From CADCVT01 sp036389485 (lineage in GTDB: Bacteria > Actinomycetota > Thermoleophilia > Solirubrobacterales > Solirubrobacteraceae): a stretch of DNA of 33,144 nucleotides. Both the position numbers and the translations under genes were made by a program. The notes under the pieces are model-generated. The model was not told the origin of the DNA and ran no database searches. It worked only from the letters and a program-made list of their open reading frames with translations. Positions 15,375 through 22,962 of the stretch are shown here, one piece after another; position 1 is the stretch's first letter; every line of letters starts with the position of its first letter. The stretch spans positions 1 through 33,144 of the forward strand of contig DASVPR010000016.1 in assembly GCA_036389485.1 (NCBI GenBank). Direction: 5' to 3'.

Positions 15375-17903
15375 CTACTTCAGGAAGACGCGCAGGAAGT
15401 TGCGCCTCGCGTCCTTGCGCTCGACGTTGCTCGCGAGGTCCGACGCGCGCACCCAGACCTTGTACTGGCCGCGCGGCAGCCTCACCGACGAGCGCTCGAA
15501 CTTCCACGACAGCGTGCCGGTCGCGTCGAGGTACGTGACGTTCCGGCAGCTGCGCGGGCGGGAGAGCGCGCCGCTCGGCTGCAGGTACCGGCAGCGGCCG
15601 CGCGCGAACCGCGCGATCGAGACCTGGACCTCCCGCAGGCCGGCGGCGCGCAGGAAGTTCGTGCCCGGATCGGTGCAGCCGCGGTCGTTCGCGCGGCCGC
15701 GCAGGGCGATCCGGCGGCGGCTGAAGACCGAGGCGCGGCGCGTGAACGTGCTGCGCGGCGAGAGCCGGTCGACGCAGATCTGCGGCGCCGGCGGCGTCTC
15801 CACGGGCGGCTGGGTCCCGACCGGGCCGCCGACGGCGCCGCAGCCGAGGTCGAGCGACAGCTGCTGGCCGCGGGCGACGAACACCTCGCGGCGCTCGAGC
15901 ACGGTCCCGTCGGACGCCTCGCACGTGAGCGTCCACGGCACCGGCTCGGGCTCGAACGGGCGCGTCGACGGCGCCACGTGCCACGTGAACTGCCCGTTCA
16001 GCGGCACCGTCATCGTCGACTCCCGGTGCTCGGGCAGGTGCTGGACCGGGTTCTGCACGCCGTTGTCGTTCGGCCGCGAGCTCGTCACGGTGACGAAGTC
16101 GCGCTGGATCCGCAGCGTGCGGCCGGCCGGCGCGGTGCCGTGCAGGACGGCGTGCGTCGCGGGGTCGACGGCCGCCGTGCCGGCGATGAGGTACGCCTCG
16201 CGCAGGCCGCCGAGCTTGACCATGTTGCCGTCCTTGTCCTCGACCTCCTTGCCGTCGTACTCGGGGATGAAGTCGTCGGTGTAGGACGGGTGGAAGTTCG
16301 TCTTGCCGATCTCCGGCGTGAAGCTGAACGAGGCCAGGCCGCCGTAGAGCCAGTCGTCGGTCGTCCCGGTGGTGTCGTACAGCTGGTACGAGTACTGCGA
16401 GGTGTACTCGGTCTCGGCGGCCATCGCGTCGCCGATCTTGCGCATCTGCTCCTCGTCGGGGGCGGGGCCGTTGTCGGCGGTGCCGGGCGGGCGGAGCACC
16501 AGGCCGCTGAACGTGTGGTTCGTGATCAGCAGCGCCGGCTGGTAGCGCTTGAGGAACTGGCGCACCGACTCGGTCTCCGGCTCGGAGAACGGGCCGGGGC
16601 CGTGGTAGACGAGGCTGCTCTGGTTCGAGCTCGTCCCCGGGCCGCCCCACTGCTCGCCGTAGTTGCGGTTCGTGTCGACGCCGTTGTCCTCGTTCTGGCG
16701 CATCTCGCACGGGATGCCCTCCTCGTCGGGCACCAGCGGGCGGCAGTTCTTGCGGCGGTAGCCGGCCGCGCCGCTGCCCTGCTGCGGCGTCAGGCTGCTG
16801 CTCTCGTTGTCGGCGGGCGTCCCGGGGAACGACTGCGTCGTCACGAAGCCGTCGGGGTTCTGGATCGGGATGACGAACGTCCGCGCGTTGTCGAGGATGT
16901 TCTTCCACCGCGGCTCGCCGGCCAGCCCGCGCTGGAGCAGGTCGAGGCCGAACTCGATGGTCGCCTCGCCGGCGGGCCACTCGCGGGCGTGGTGCACGCC
17001 GATCTGCACGTAGACCGGGCGGCCGTCGTCGGTGCGGTTGACGTCGGTCGCGATCTCGACGCCGACGATGTCGCGCCCGTCCCACGACTTGACCGGCAGG
17101 GTCACCGCCCGGACGACGCCCGGGTGGTCGAAGACCATCTGCTTGAGGTCGTTGAGGTAGTCGTCGTACGAGCGGTAGGAGGTCCGCCCGCCCGGCGTTC
17201 CCGCGCGGCGGCCGGAGAGGCCGAAGCGGCGCTCGCTCGCGCGGTCGCGGGCGTCCTGGGCGAGGACGTCGGCGATCTCGACGCGGTAGCGGAAGCCGGC
17301 GCCCGTCAGCTTCATCGCATCCGTCGGCGAGTAGAGCAGCGCGTGCTGCGTGCGCCCGTCGCTGTGGTCGGAGAGGTCGAGGCCGAGCTTCGCGAGGCGC
17401 TCCTTGTCCCAGGCGGTCGGCACGTCGACCTCGACGAGCTGGATCTTGTACTGGCGCAGCTTCGGCCGGATCGCCGTGAACTCGATGCTCACGGGCACGC
17501 GGCGCTGCGACCCGCTCAGGCGGCAGGCCTGGATGCGGACGGCCGCGCCGCGCTTCAGCGAGGCGGTCGCGATCTCGTTGGAGCGGAAGGCGGACGAGCC
17601 GTCGAGCTTGCGGCCCGTGGCGCCGTCGAAGAGCGCGAGGTCCCAGTCGCTGTCGTCGCGCCCGGTGAGGTGCACCCTGAGCAGGCCGTCGTCCGGTGCG
17701 TGGTAGCGCAGGAAGTCGACCGAGCGGCCCGAGCGGGTCTTGGCCGAGCACATCTGGCGCTTCGCGGTCGCGGCGGAGACGACGTCCGTGACGGCCGGCA
17801 GGACGCGCGGCGTCGAGGTCGCGGCCGGGGCGGCCGGAGCGGCGGCCGCGCAGCCCAGGACGGCGAAGCCGAGGAGGCGCAGGGGGCGACGGGCGAGGCT
17901 CAT
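15375..17903 (-). CDS. Secreted M14-family zinc carboxypeptidase, copy 2
   Basis: 842 residues with the same plan as its neighbour: signal peptide 1-28 (the LGC at 16-18 is a weak lipobox), PPC-like domain with SDWDLALFDGATG at 85-97, propeptide-like region, and the M14 domain with His305 and Glu308 in HHAREW, TNRNYG at 411-416, His463 in TNHTF and Glu531 in FTPEIG. The C-terminus differs: a short beta-domain (RRRIALRGRANDRG, then RGQYKVWVRASDLASN), an Ig-like module I associate with Thermoleophilia exported proteins. The ATG at 17903 is the only start giving an export signal; its Shine-Dalgarno sequence is weak. It is divergent from the PKD-protein gene, with an inverted repeat between them. 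Tandem duplication followed by tail swapping is inferred. Confidence 0.9.
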   Translation of the reverse strand: MSLARRPLRLLGFAVLGCAAAAPAAPAATSTPRVLPAVTDVVSAATAKRQMCSAKTRSGRSVDFLRYHAPDDGLLRVHLTGRDDSDWDLALFDGATGRKLDGSSAFRSNEIATASLKRGAAVRIQACRLSGSQRRVPVSIEFTAIRPKLRQYKIQLVEVDVPTAWDKERLAKLGLDLSDHSDGRTQHALLYSPTDAMKLTGAGFRYRVEIADVLAQDARDRASERRFGLSGRRAGTPGGRTSYRSYDDYLNDLKQMVFDHPGVVRAVTLPVKSWDGRDIVGVEIATDVNRTDDGRPVYVQIGVHHAREWPAGEATIEFGLDLLQRGLAGEPRWKNILDNARTFVIPIQNPDGFVTTQSFPGTPADNESSSLTPQQGSGAAGYRRKNCRPLVPDEEGIPCEMRQNEDNGVDTNRNYGEQWGGPGTSSNQSSLVYHGPGPFSEPETESVRQFLKRYQPALLITNHTFSGLVLRPPGTADNGPAPDEEQMRKIGDAMAAETEYTSQYSYQLYDTTGTTDDWLYGGLASFSFTPEIGKTNFHPSYTDDFIPEYDGKEVEDKDGNMVKLGGLREAYLIAGTAAVDPATHAVLHGTAPAGRTLRIQRDFVTVTSSRPNDNGVQNPVQHLPEHRESTMTVPLNGQFTWHVAPSTRPFEPEPVPWTLTCEASDGTVLERREVFVARGQQLSLDLGCGAVGGPVGTQPPVETPPAPQICVDRLSPRSTFTRRASVFSRRRIALRGRANDRGCTDPGTNFLRAAGLREVQVSIARFARGRCRYLQPSGALSRPRSCRNVTYLDATGTLSWKFERSSVRLPRGQYKVWVRASDLASNVERKDARRNFLRVFLK

Positions 17904-17929
17904 GCTTGCTGCAACGCCGCGCGTAGGGC

Positions 17930-17967
17930 AACCTTGCGCAAAAAGTCGGTCGATTGGGCGCAAGGTT
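17930..17967. promoter_or_regulatory. Inverted repeat (operator candidate) between divergent peptidase and PKD genes
   Basis: AACCTTGCGC (17930-17939) and GCGCAAGGTT (17958-17967) are perfect reverse complements with 18 bases between them. They lie centrally in the 90-base gap between the divergent starts at 17903 and 17994. The spacing puts the arm centres 28 bases apart, nearly three helical turns, which suits a pair of bound dimers or a large hairpin. No promoter hexamers stand out. Confidence 0.5.
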
Positions 17968-17993
17968 CCGCGCGGCCCCGCGTTGGAGCCGAC

Positions 17994-19193
17994 ATGCGCG
18001 TCCTCCCGACCGCCGTCCTGACGCTCCTGCTCGCGGCCGTCCCCGGGGTGGCCGCCGCCCAGACGACCGCGACCGTGAACTTCCAGCACGGCCAGGCCAA
18101 CTACCGGACCTGGGACGGCCCGATCGCGTTCGAGCAGTACGGCGGCGGCGAGCGCATGGCGCCGTGCCCGCCGCCCGGCGCGCCGACCTGCTCCTACGAG
18201 GCGCACGAGTTCACGATCGCGCCCGGCGAGGTGAACGGCGCCTTCCACGCCACGGTGAAGTGGGACGACCCCGAGAACGACTGGGACGTCTACGTCTACC
18301 GCGTGCGCCCGGACGGCACCGTGAACGAGAACGACCCGGTCGCGTTCTCGGCGTCCTTCGGCGACACCGACGAGGAGGCGACGCTGATCTCGCGCGACGC
18401 GCCGATCGACCCCGGCACGTACCGCATCTACGTCGACCTCTGGCAGCCGGCGGTCGGCACCACCGACTACGACTGGCTCGGCGAGGTCACGTTCGAGCCG
18501 TGGTTCGCGCCGAACCAGCCGCCCACGGCGGCGCTCGCCGCGCCGGACACCGCGGTCGGCGGCCAGCTCGTGACGCTCGACGCCTCGGCCTCGTCAGACG
18601 ACGCCGGGATCACGAACTACGCCTGGGACCTCGACGGCGACGGGCGCTTCGAGACCGACGGCGGCACGACGCCGACGCTGCAGACCAGCTTCGCGCCGGG
18701 TCGGCGCCACGTGTCGGTGCGGGTGCGCGACGCCGAGGGGCGGTCCGCCTTCGCCGAGCGGACGATCGACGTCTCCCCCGTCCCCGCCGACGCGCCACCG
18801 CCGCCGCCGACGACGCCCGAGCCCGTGCTCCCGCCGGCGCCGCCGGGCCGCATCGCCCTCGACCTGCCGTCGCCGCAGCAGCTCGTGCCCGTGCTGCTGC
18901 GCGGCGTCCGCGCCTCGATCGAGTGCCCCGCGACCTGCGAGATCACCGCGGCGCTGCGGATCAGCGGCGCGACCGCCCGCCGGCTCGGCCTCGGCCGCCG
19001 CGCGATGACGATCGCCCGCCGCACGCGCCGCTCCACCGGCCGCAGCTTCCCGCGGATCCGCGTGAAGCCGGCGTTCCGCGCCCGCCGCGCGATGCGGAGG
19101 GTCGACTCGGTGCGGACGACGCTGCGGATCACGGTGACCGCCCAGGGCTTCGCGCCCCAGACGTACGTGCGCCCGGTCACGATCGTGCGCTGA
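17994..19193 (+). CDS. Secreted PKD-domain protein with basic C-terminal module
   Basis: 399 residues. Signal peptide 1-22. Residues about 68-168 look like a PPC-type beta-sandwich (DWDVYVYRVRPDG, PGTYRIYVDLW). Residues 175-260 are a PKD domain (NQPPTAALAAP, DASASSDDAG, YAWDLDGDGRFE with its DxDxDG calcium-like loop, SVRVRDAEG). A proline-rich linker 262-284 leads to a basic module (290-399) with CPATC that matches the tail of peptidase copy 1. GGAG five bases before the ATG at 17994 fixes the start. No catalytic residues are visible; a surface or matrix-binding role is the inference. The next gene starts three bases after its stop. Confidence 0.82.
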   Translation: MRVLPTAVLTLLLAAVPGVAAAQTTATVNFQHGQANYRTWDGPIAFEQYGGGERMAPCPPPGAPTCSYEAHEFTIAPGEVNGAFHATVKWDDPENDWDVYVYRVRPDGTVNENDPVAFSASFGDTDEEATLISRDAPIDPGTYRIYVDLWQPAVGTTDYDWLGEVTFEPWFAPNQPPTAALAAPDTAVGGQLVTLDASASSDDAGITNYAWDLDGDGRFETDGGTTPTLQTSFAPGRRHVSVRVRDAEGRSAFAERTIDVSPVPADAPPPPPTTPEPVLPPAPPGRIALDLPSPQQLVPVLLRGVRASIECPATCEITAALRISGATARRLGLGRRAMTIARRTRRSTGRSFPRIRVKPAFRARRAMRRVDSVRTTLRITVTAQGFAPQTYVRPVTIVR

Positions 19194-19196
19194 GCG

Positions 19197-19622
19197 ATGC
19201 GGCTCGCGGTCCTCGCCGCCCTCCTCGCGACCGCCACCGCCCTCTCGGCCCTCGCCGTCATCCCCGCTCGGGACGCGCCGCCGGCGCTCCGCCTGGCCGC
19301 CTCCGCCGATCGGGGCGTCGCTCGCCGGTGCCCGGCCGCGCTGCCGCCCGGCCGCCATCCTGAGGCTGCCGTCGCCGCCGCCGCGCGCCGCCACTTCCCA
19401 GACCGCAAGATCCGCGGCCTGCTCTCGCTCGGGCCCGGCTCGTACGGCACGTTCCCCGTCTTTCACAGCATGGCCCGGCAGGGCTGCGACGACAACCGGC
19501 TCGTGGCGCGGTCGTGGGTCGTGTTCACCCTCGGGACCCTCCGCGCGCCGTCGCTCACCGAGGGCGTGCACTTCTTCGCGCGCACGCGCCGCGGCTGGGT
19601 CGACTGGTTCGACGCGCGCTAG
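19197..19622 (+). CDS. Small secreted or membrane-anchored protein, unknown function
   Basis: 141 residues. Residues 1-21 form a signal peptide or anchor (RLAVLAALLATATALSALAV). The mature part is basic and has only two cysteines, in RRCPAAL and QGCDDNR. The closing segment (SWVVFTLGTLRAPSLTEGV, then FFARTRRGWVDWFDAR) is compact and aromatic. I do not recognise a family. It starts three bases after the PKD protein's stop and is surely read from the same message, so a shared extracellular task is possible. Its TAG stop overlaps the convergent cdsA TAG in a CTAG palindrome. Confidence 0.65.
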   Translation: MRLAVLAALLATATALSALAVIPARDAPPALRLAASADRGVARRCPAALPPGRHPEAAVAAAARRHFPDRKIRGLLSLGPGSYGTFPVFHSMARQGCDDNRLVARSWVVFTLGTLRAPSLTEGVHFFARTRRGWVDWFDAR

Positions 19623-20416
19623 AGCAGCGCGCGCCAGACGTAGTAGCCGACGACCAGCGTGAAGAGGATCGCGTCGAGGCGGTCCAGCGCTCCGCCGTGG
19701 GCGCCGAAGAGGCGGCCGGTGTCCTTGATACCCGCGTCGCGCTTGATGAACGACTCGAAGAGGTCGCCGACCGGCGCCGCCACCGCGACGCCGACGCCGA
19801 GGAGCAGCGCGTCGGTCCCGGACAGCCAGTCCTGGTACAGGCCGGCGATCCACACCGCGAGCACCGCCGTGACGATCCCGGCGAAGAGCCCCTCCACCGT
19901 CTTGTTCGGCGACAGCCGCGGGGCGAGCTTCGCCTGGCCCATCGCGCGGCCGCCGAAGTACGCGCCGGTGTCGCCCACGAACGTCCCGACGAGCACGTCG
20001 GCGAGGATCCCGCCGCCGTGCGGCAGCTCGCGCAGCATGACCGCGTGCGCGATCGCGACGCCGACCCACGTGACGCCCAGCAGCGTGATCGCCATGCCGG
20101 CGGTGCCGCCCTCGATCGACGGCCCCGCGACGGTGAGGAGGAAGACGACGGCCACGGTCGCCGCCAGCACGAGCAGCACGTCGGAGGTGTCGCCCGTCTG
20201 CGCCGCGACCACGAGCGCGATCAGCCCGACGAACCCGGCCAGCCGCGCGGGGCGCAGGTGCGCGTACATCGCGTACAGCTCGTGCAGGCAGATGAGCCCG
20301 AGCAGCGCCGCCCCGGCCGCGAAGACGCCCCCGCCCATGACGACGATGACGATCGCGAAGATCGCGGCCGGCACGCCCGCCGCGATGCGCGCGCCGAGGT
20401 CCGAGCCGCCGCTCAT
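19619..20416 (-). CDS. cdsA: Phosphatidate cytidylyltransferase (CDP-diacylglycerol synthase)
   Basis: 265-residue polytopic membrane enzyme that makes CDP-diacylglycerol from phosphatidate and CTP, the branch point for phospholipids. The family signature is complete near the C-terminus: SFIKRDAGIKD at 222-232, then AHGGALDRLD ending near 249. About seven hydrophobic helices precede and surround it. The ATG at 20416 overlaps the uppS stop in ATGA, so translation is coupled. It is the last gene of the rpsB operon here; in many genomes dxr would follow, but in this window a block of exported-protein genes intervenes. Confidence 0.95.
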   Translation of the reverse strand: MSGGSDLGARIAAGVPAAIFAIVIVVMGGGVFAAGAALLGLICLHELYAMYAHLRPARLAGFVGLIALVVAAQTGDTSDVLLVLAATVAVVFLLTVAGPSIEGGTAGMAITLLGVTWVGVAIAHAVMLRELPHGGGILADVLVGTFVGDTGAYFGGRAMGQAKLAPRLSPNKTVEGLFAGIVTAVLAVWIAGLYQDWLSGTDALLLGVGVAVAAPVGDLFESFIKRDAGIKDTGRLFGAHGGALDRLDAILFTLVVGYYVWRALL

Positions 20417-21078
20417 CGGCCCCCGAAGCGCCGCTGCCGCGAGTCGTACTCCGCCAGCGCCTCCTCGAACGACTCGCGGGTGAAGTCCGGCCACAGCTCG
20501 TCGCGGAAGACGAGCTCGGAGTAGGCGGTCTGCCACATCAGGTAGTTGGAGAGCCGGTGCTCGCCGCTCGTGCGGATCACGAGGTCGGGATCGTGCATGT
20601 CGGGCGCGTAGAGCAGCCGCGCGAACGCCTCCTCGCCCCCGCCCTCGTACCGCGCCGCGGCGTCGACGATCTCCGCCCGCCCGCCGTAGTTGAAGGCGAC
20701 GAACAGCGTGATGCGGTCGTTCGCCGCCGTGAGGGACTCCGCCCACTCCATCTTCGCGACGAGCCCCGGGTCGACGCCCTCGCGGCGCCCGACGAACCGC
20801 ATCCGGACGCCCTCGTCGTGCAGCTCCGGCGTCTCGGCGTCGATCCGCTCGCCGAACATCCGCATCAGGCCGGTCACCTCCTCCGGCGAGCGCCGCCAGT
20901 TCTCGGTCGAGAACGAGTAGACGGTGAGCTCCTCGATCCCGAGGTCGACGGCGTCGCGCAGCCGGGCCTTGACGACGTCCGCGCCGGCCCGGTGCCCCTC
21001 GAGCACCCGCAGGCCCCGCTGCGCCGCCCATCGCCCGTTGCCGTCGGTGATGATGGCGACGAAGCGAGCGCCGCTCAC
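20413..21078 (-). CDS. uppS: Isoprenyl (di-trans,poly-cis-polyprenyl diphosphate) synthase, UppS family
   Basis: 221-residue cis-prenyltransferase that condenses isopentenyl diphosphate units to make the lipid carrier for cell-wall synthesis. Conserved regions: TDGNGRWA at 11-18 with the catalytic Asp12, GHRAGAD, YSFSTENWRR, FVAFNYGGRAEI, and the C-terminal DLVIRTSGEHRLSNY and LWPDF. The 221-residue length is slightly short of the E. coli enzyme (about 253). The GTG at 21078 overlaps the frr stop (GTGA) and puts the Asp-Gly-Asn motif at its usual early position. It uses precursors made by the dxr/ispG pathway encoded in the same window. Confidence 0.94.
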   Translation of the reverse strand: MSGARFVAIITDGNGRWAAQRGLRVLEGHRAGADVVKARLRDAVDLGIEELTVYSFSTENWRRSPEEVTGLMRMFGERIDAETPELHDEGVRMRFVGRREGVDPGLVAKMEWAESLTAANDRITLFVAFNYGGRAEIVDAAARYEGGGEEAFARLLYAPDMHDPDLVIRTSGEHRLSNYLMWQTAYSELVFRDELWPDFTRESFEEALAEYDSRQRRFGGR

Positions 21079-21641
21079 ACTTCCATGATCTCGGCTTCCT
21101 TGCCCTTCAGGATGCCGTCGAGCTCGGCGATCTTCTCGTCGGTCAGCTTCTGCAGCTCCTGCTCGGCGCGGCGCTCGTCGTCCTCGCCGATCTCCCCCTC
21201 GCTCTTCAGCTCGCGCAGGTCGTGCATCACGTCGCGGCGGATGTTGCGGATGCCGACGCGACCCTCCTCGCCGATGTGCCGCGCCTGCTTGACGAGCTCG
21301 CGCCGGCGCTCCTCGGTCAGCTCGGGCACCGAGAGGCGGATGAGGTTGCCGTCGTTCGAGGGGTTCAGCCCGAGGTCGGAGTTGCGGATCGACTTCTCGA
21401 TCGCGCCCATCGAGCTCTTGTCGTACGGGGTGACGGTGATCAGGCGCGCCTCGGGCGCGTTGATCGTGGCCAGCTGCTTCAGCGGCGTCTGGGCGCCGTA
21501 GTAGTCGACCATGATGCGGTCGAGGAGGTGGGGATTCGCGCGGCCGGCGCGGACCGAGGCGAAGTTGTGGACGGTCGCCTCGACCGACTTCTGCATGCGC
21601 TCCCGCGCCTCGGAGATGTACTCGTCGGTGACTTCGCTCAT
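21075..21641 (-). CDS. frr: Ribosome recycling factor
   Basis: 188 residues, the usual size. It splits post-termination ribosomes together with EF-G. Recognisable stretches are RMQKSVEATVHNFASVRAGRAN (N-terminal helix), YYGAQTPLKQLATI, LITVTPYDKSSMGAIEK, and GNLIRLSVPELTEERR followed by the helical KQARHIGEEGRVGIRNIRRD, given here as IGEEGRVGIRNIRRD. The ATG at 21641 overlaps the pyrH TGA in ATGA and is the only start that preserves the family N-terminus; an open frame upstream is shadow sequence within pyrH. Confidence 0.96.
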   Translation of the reverse strand: MSEVTDEYISEARERMQKSVEATVHNFASVRAGRANPHLLDRIMVDYYGAQTPLKQLATINAPEARLITVTPYDKSSMGAIEKSIRNSDLGLNPSNDGNLIRLSVPELTEERRRELVKQARHIGEEGRVGIRNIRRDVMHDLRELKSEGEIGEDDERRAEQELQKLTDEKIAELDGILKGKEAEIMEV

Positions 21642-22351
21642 GACGTGACCAGGGTCCCGACCCTCTGGCCGGACACTATCCGCTCGATGTTGCTCTCGTC
21701 GTCCATGTTGAAGACGTGGATCGGGAGCCCGTTCTCGCTGCACAGCGTGAGCGCCGTGGCGTCCATGACGCGCAGCCCGCGCTGCAGCGCGTCCATGTGG
21801 CTGATCTCCGGGATGAACTCCGCGTCGGGGTCGGTCCGCGGGTCGCCGGTATAGACGCCCTCGACCCCGTTCTTCGCCATGAGGATCGCCTCGGCGTGCA
21901 TCTCGACCGCGCGCAGCGCCGCCGCGGTGTCGCTCGTGAAGAACGGGTTCCCGGTGCCCGCCGCGAAGATCACGACGCGCCCCTTCTCGAGGTGGCGCAG
22001 CGCGCGGCGGCGGATGTACGGCTCGGCGACCTCGCGGACGTGCAGCGCCGACTGCACGCGGACGTCGGCGCCCGCCTTCTCCAGCGCGTCCTGCAGCTGC
22101 ATCGCGTTGATGAGGATCGCGAGCATCCCCATGTAGTCGCCCGTGGCGCGGTCCATCCCCGCGGCGACGCCGGAGATGCCGCGGTAGATGTTCCCGCCGC
22201 CGGGAACGATCGCGATCTCGACGCCCTGCGCGTGGACGTTCGCGATCTGCTCGGCGATCGCCCGCACGCGGTCGGGGTCGGTGCCGTACTCCAGCGAGCC
22301 CATGAGGGCCTCGCCGGAGAGCTTCAGCAGGATGCGCTTGAAGGCGCGCAC
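21638..22351 (-). CDS. pyrH: Uridylate kinase (UMP kinase)
   Basis: 237 residues of the amino-acid-kinase fold; it phosphorylates UMP to UDP. Markers are KRILLKLSGEALMG at the N-terminus, the glycine-rich IVPGGGNIYRG, GMDRATGDYMGMLA (UMP binding), GTGNPFFTSDTAAALRA, and KNGVEGVYTGDPR. The GTG at 22351 shares one base with the tsf TAG stop (TAGTG), so translation is coupled. The position between tsf and frr is the classic bacterial order. Confidence 0.96.
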   Translation of the reverse strand: MRAFKRILLKLSGEALMGSLEYGTDPDRVRAIAEQIANVHAQGVEIAIVPGGGNIYRGISGVAAGMDRATGDYMGMLAILINAMQLQDALEKAGADVRVQSALHVREVAEPYIRRRALRHLEKGRVVIFAAGTGNPFFTSDTAAALRAVEMHAEAILMAKNGVEGVYTGDPRTDPDAEFIPEISHMDALQRGLRVMDATALTLCSENGLPIHVFNMDDESNIERIVSGQRVGTLVTS

Positions 22352-22962
22352 TACTGCCCGATGGCGAACCTGGCGAAGCGCCGGATGCCGACGTTCTCGC
22401 CCGTCTCGGCGGCCAGCTCGTCCTGCAGCTGCTTGATCGTCTTGCCCTCGTACCTGTCGGTGTTGACGTGCGGCTGGTGGAGGAGGACGACCTCCTCGTA
22501 CCACTTGCGCAGCTGACCCTCGACGATCTTCGGGCGGATGTTCTCGGGCTTGTCGGCGGCCTGCTCCTCGAAGATGCGGGCCTCGCGGTCGCGGTCCTCG
22601 GCGGGGATGTCCTCCTCGCTGACGTACCGCGGCGCGGCGGCCGCGATGTGGAGCGCGACCTCCTTCGCGAACTGCACGAACTTCTCGTTGCGGGCGACGA
22701 AGTCGGTCTCCGAGTTGACCTCGACCAGCACGCCGACCTTCGCGTTGGAGTGCACGTAGGTCTGGATCGTGCCCTCGGAGGCGACGCGCTCGCCGCGGTC
22801 CTGGATCCGCTTGCCCTGCTTCTTGCGCAGGAGCTCGATGGCCTGGTCGACGTCGCCCTGGGCCTCGACGAGCGCCTTCTTGCAGTCCATCATCCCCGCG
22901 CCGGTCCGCTCGCGCAGGGCCTTCACGTCCGCCGCGGTGGGGGTGTAGGTGTCGGCGCTCAC
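22351..22962 (-). CDS. tsf: Translation elongation factor Ts
   Basis: 203-residue EF-Ts, the short form (E. coli has about 283). It is the guanine nucleotide exchange factor for EF-Tu. The N-terminal UBA-like domain carries KALRERTGAGMMDCKKAL, and the core begins with GVLVEVNSETDFVARNE, the two family signatures; the C-terminus keeps the HINP-like region (LLHQPHV) and GENVGIRRFARF. The dimerisation subdomain found in the long form is reduced. The GTG at 22962 overlaps the rpsB stop in GTGA. Confidence 0.96.
   Translation of the reverse strand: MSADTYTPTAADVKALRERTGAGMMDCKKALVEAQGDVDQAIELLRKKQGKRIQDRGERVASEGTIQTYVHSNAKVGVLVEVNSETDFVARNEKFVQFAKEVALHIAAAAPRYVSEEDIPAEDRDREARIFEEQAADKPENIRPKIVEGQLRKWYEEVVLLHQPHVNTDRYEGKTIKQLQDELAAETGENVGIRRFARFAIGQ

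Noticed and set aside
11870..15538. Very long plus-strand open frame opposite dxr and the peptidase
   Set aside because: It is an antisense shadow of high-GC genes, has no recognisable domains, and contains long arginine-, leucine- and valine-rich runs; the minus-strand peptidase has clear catalytic motifs.
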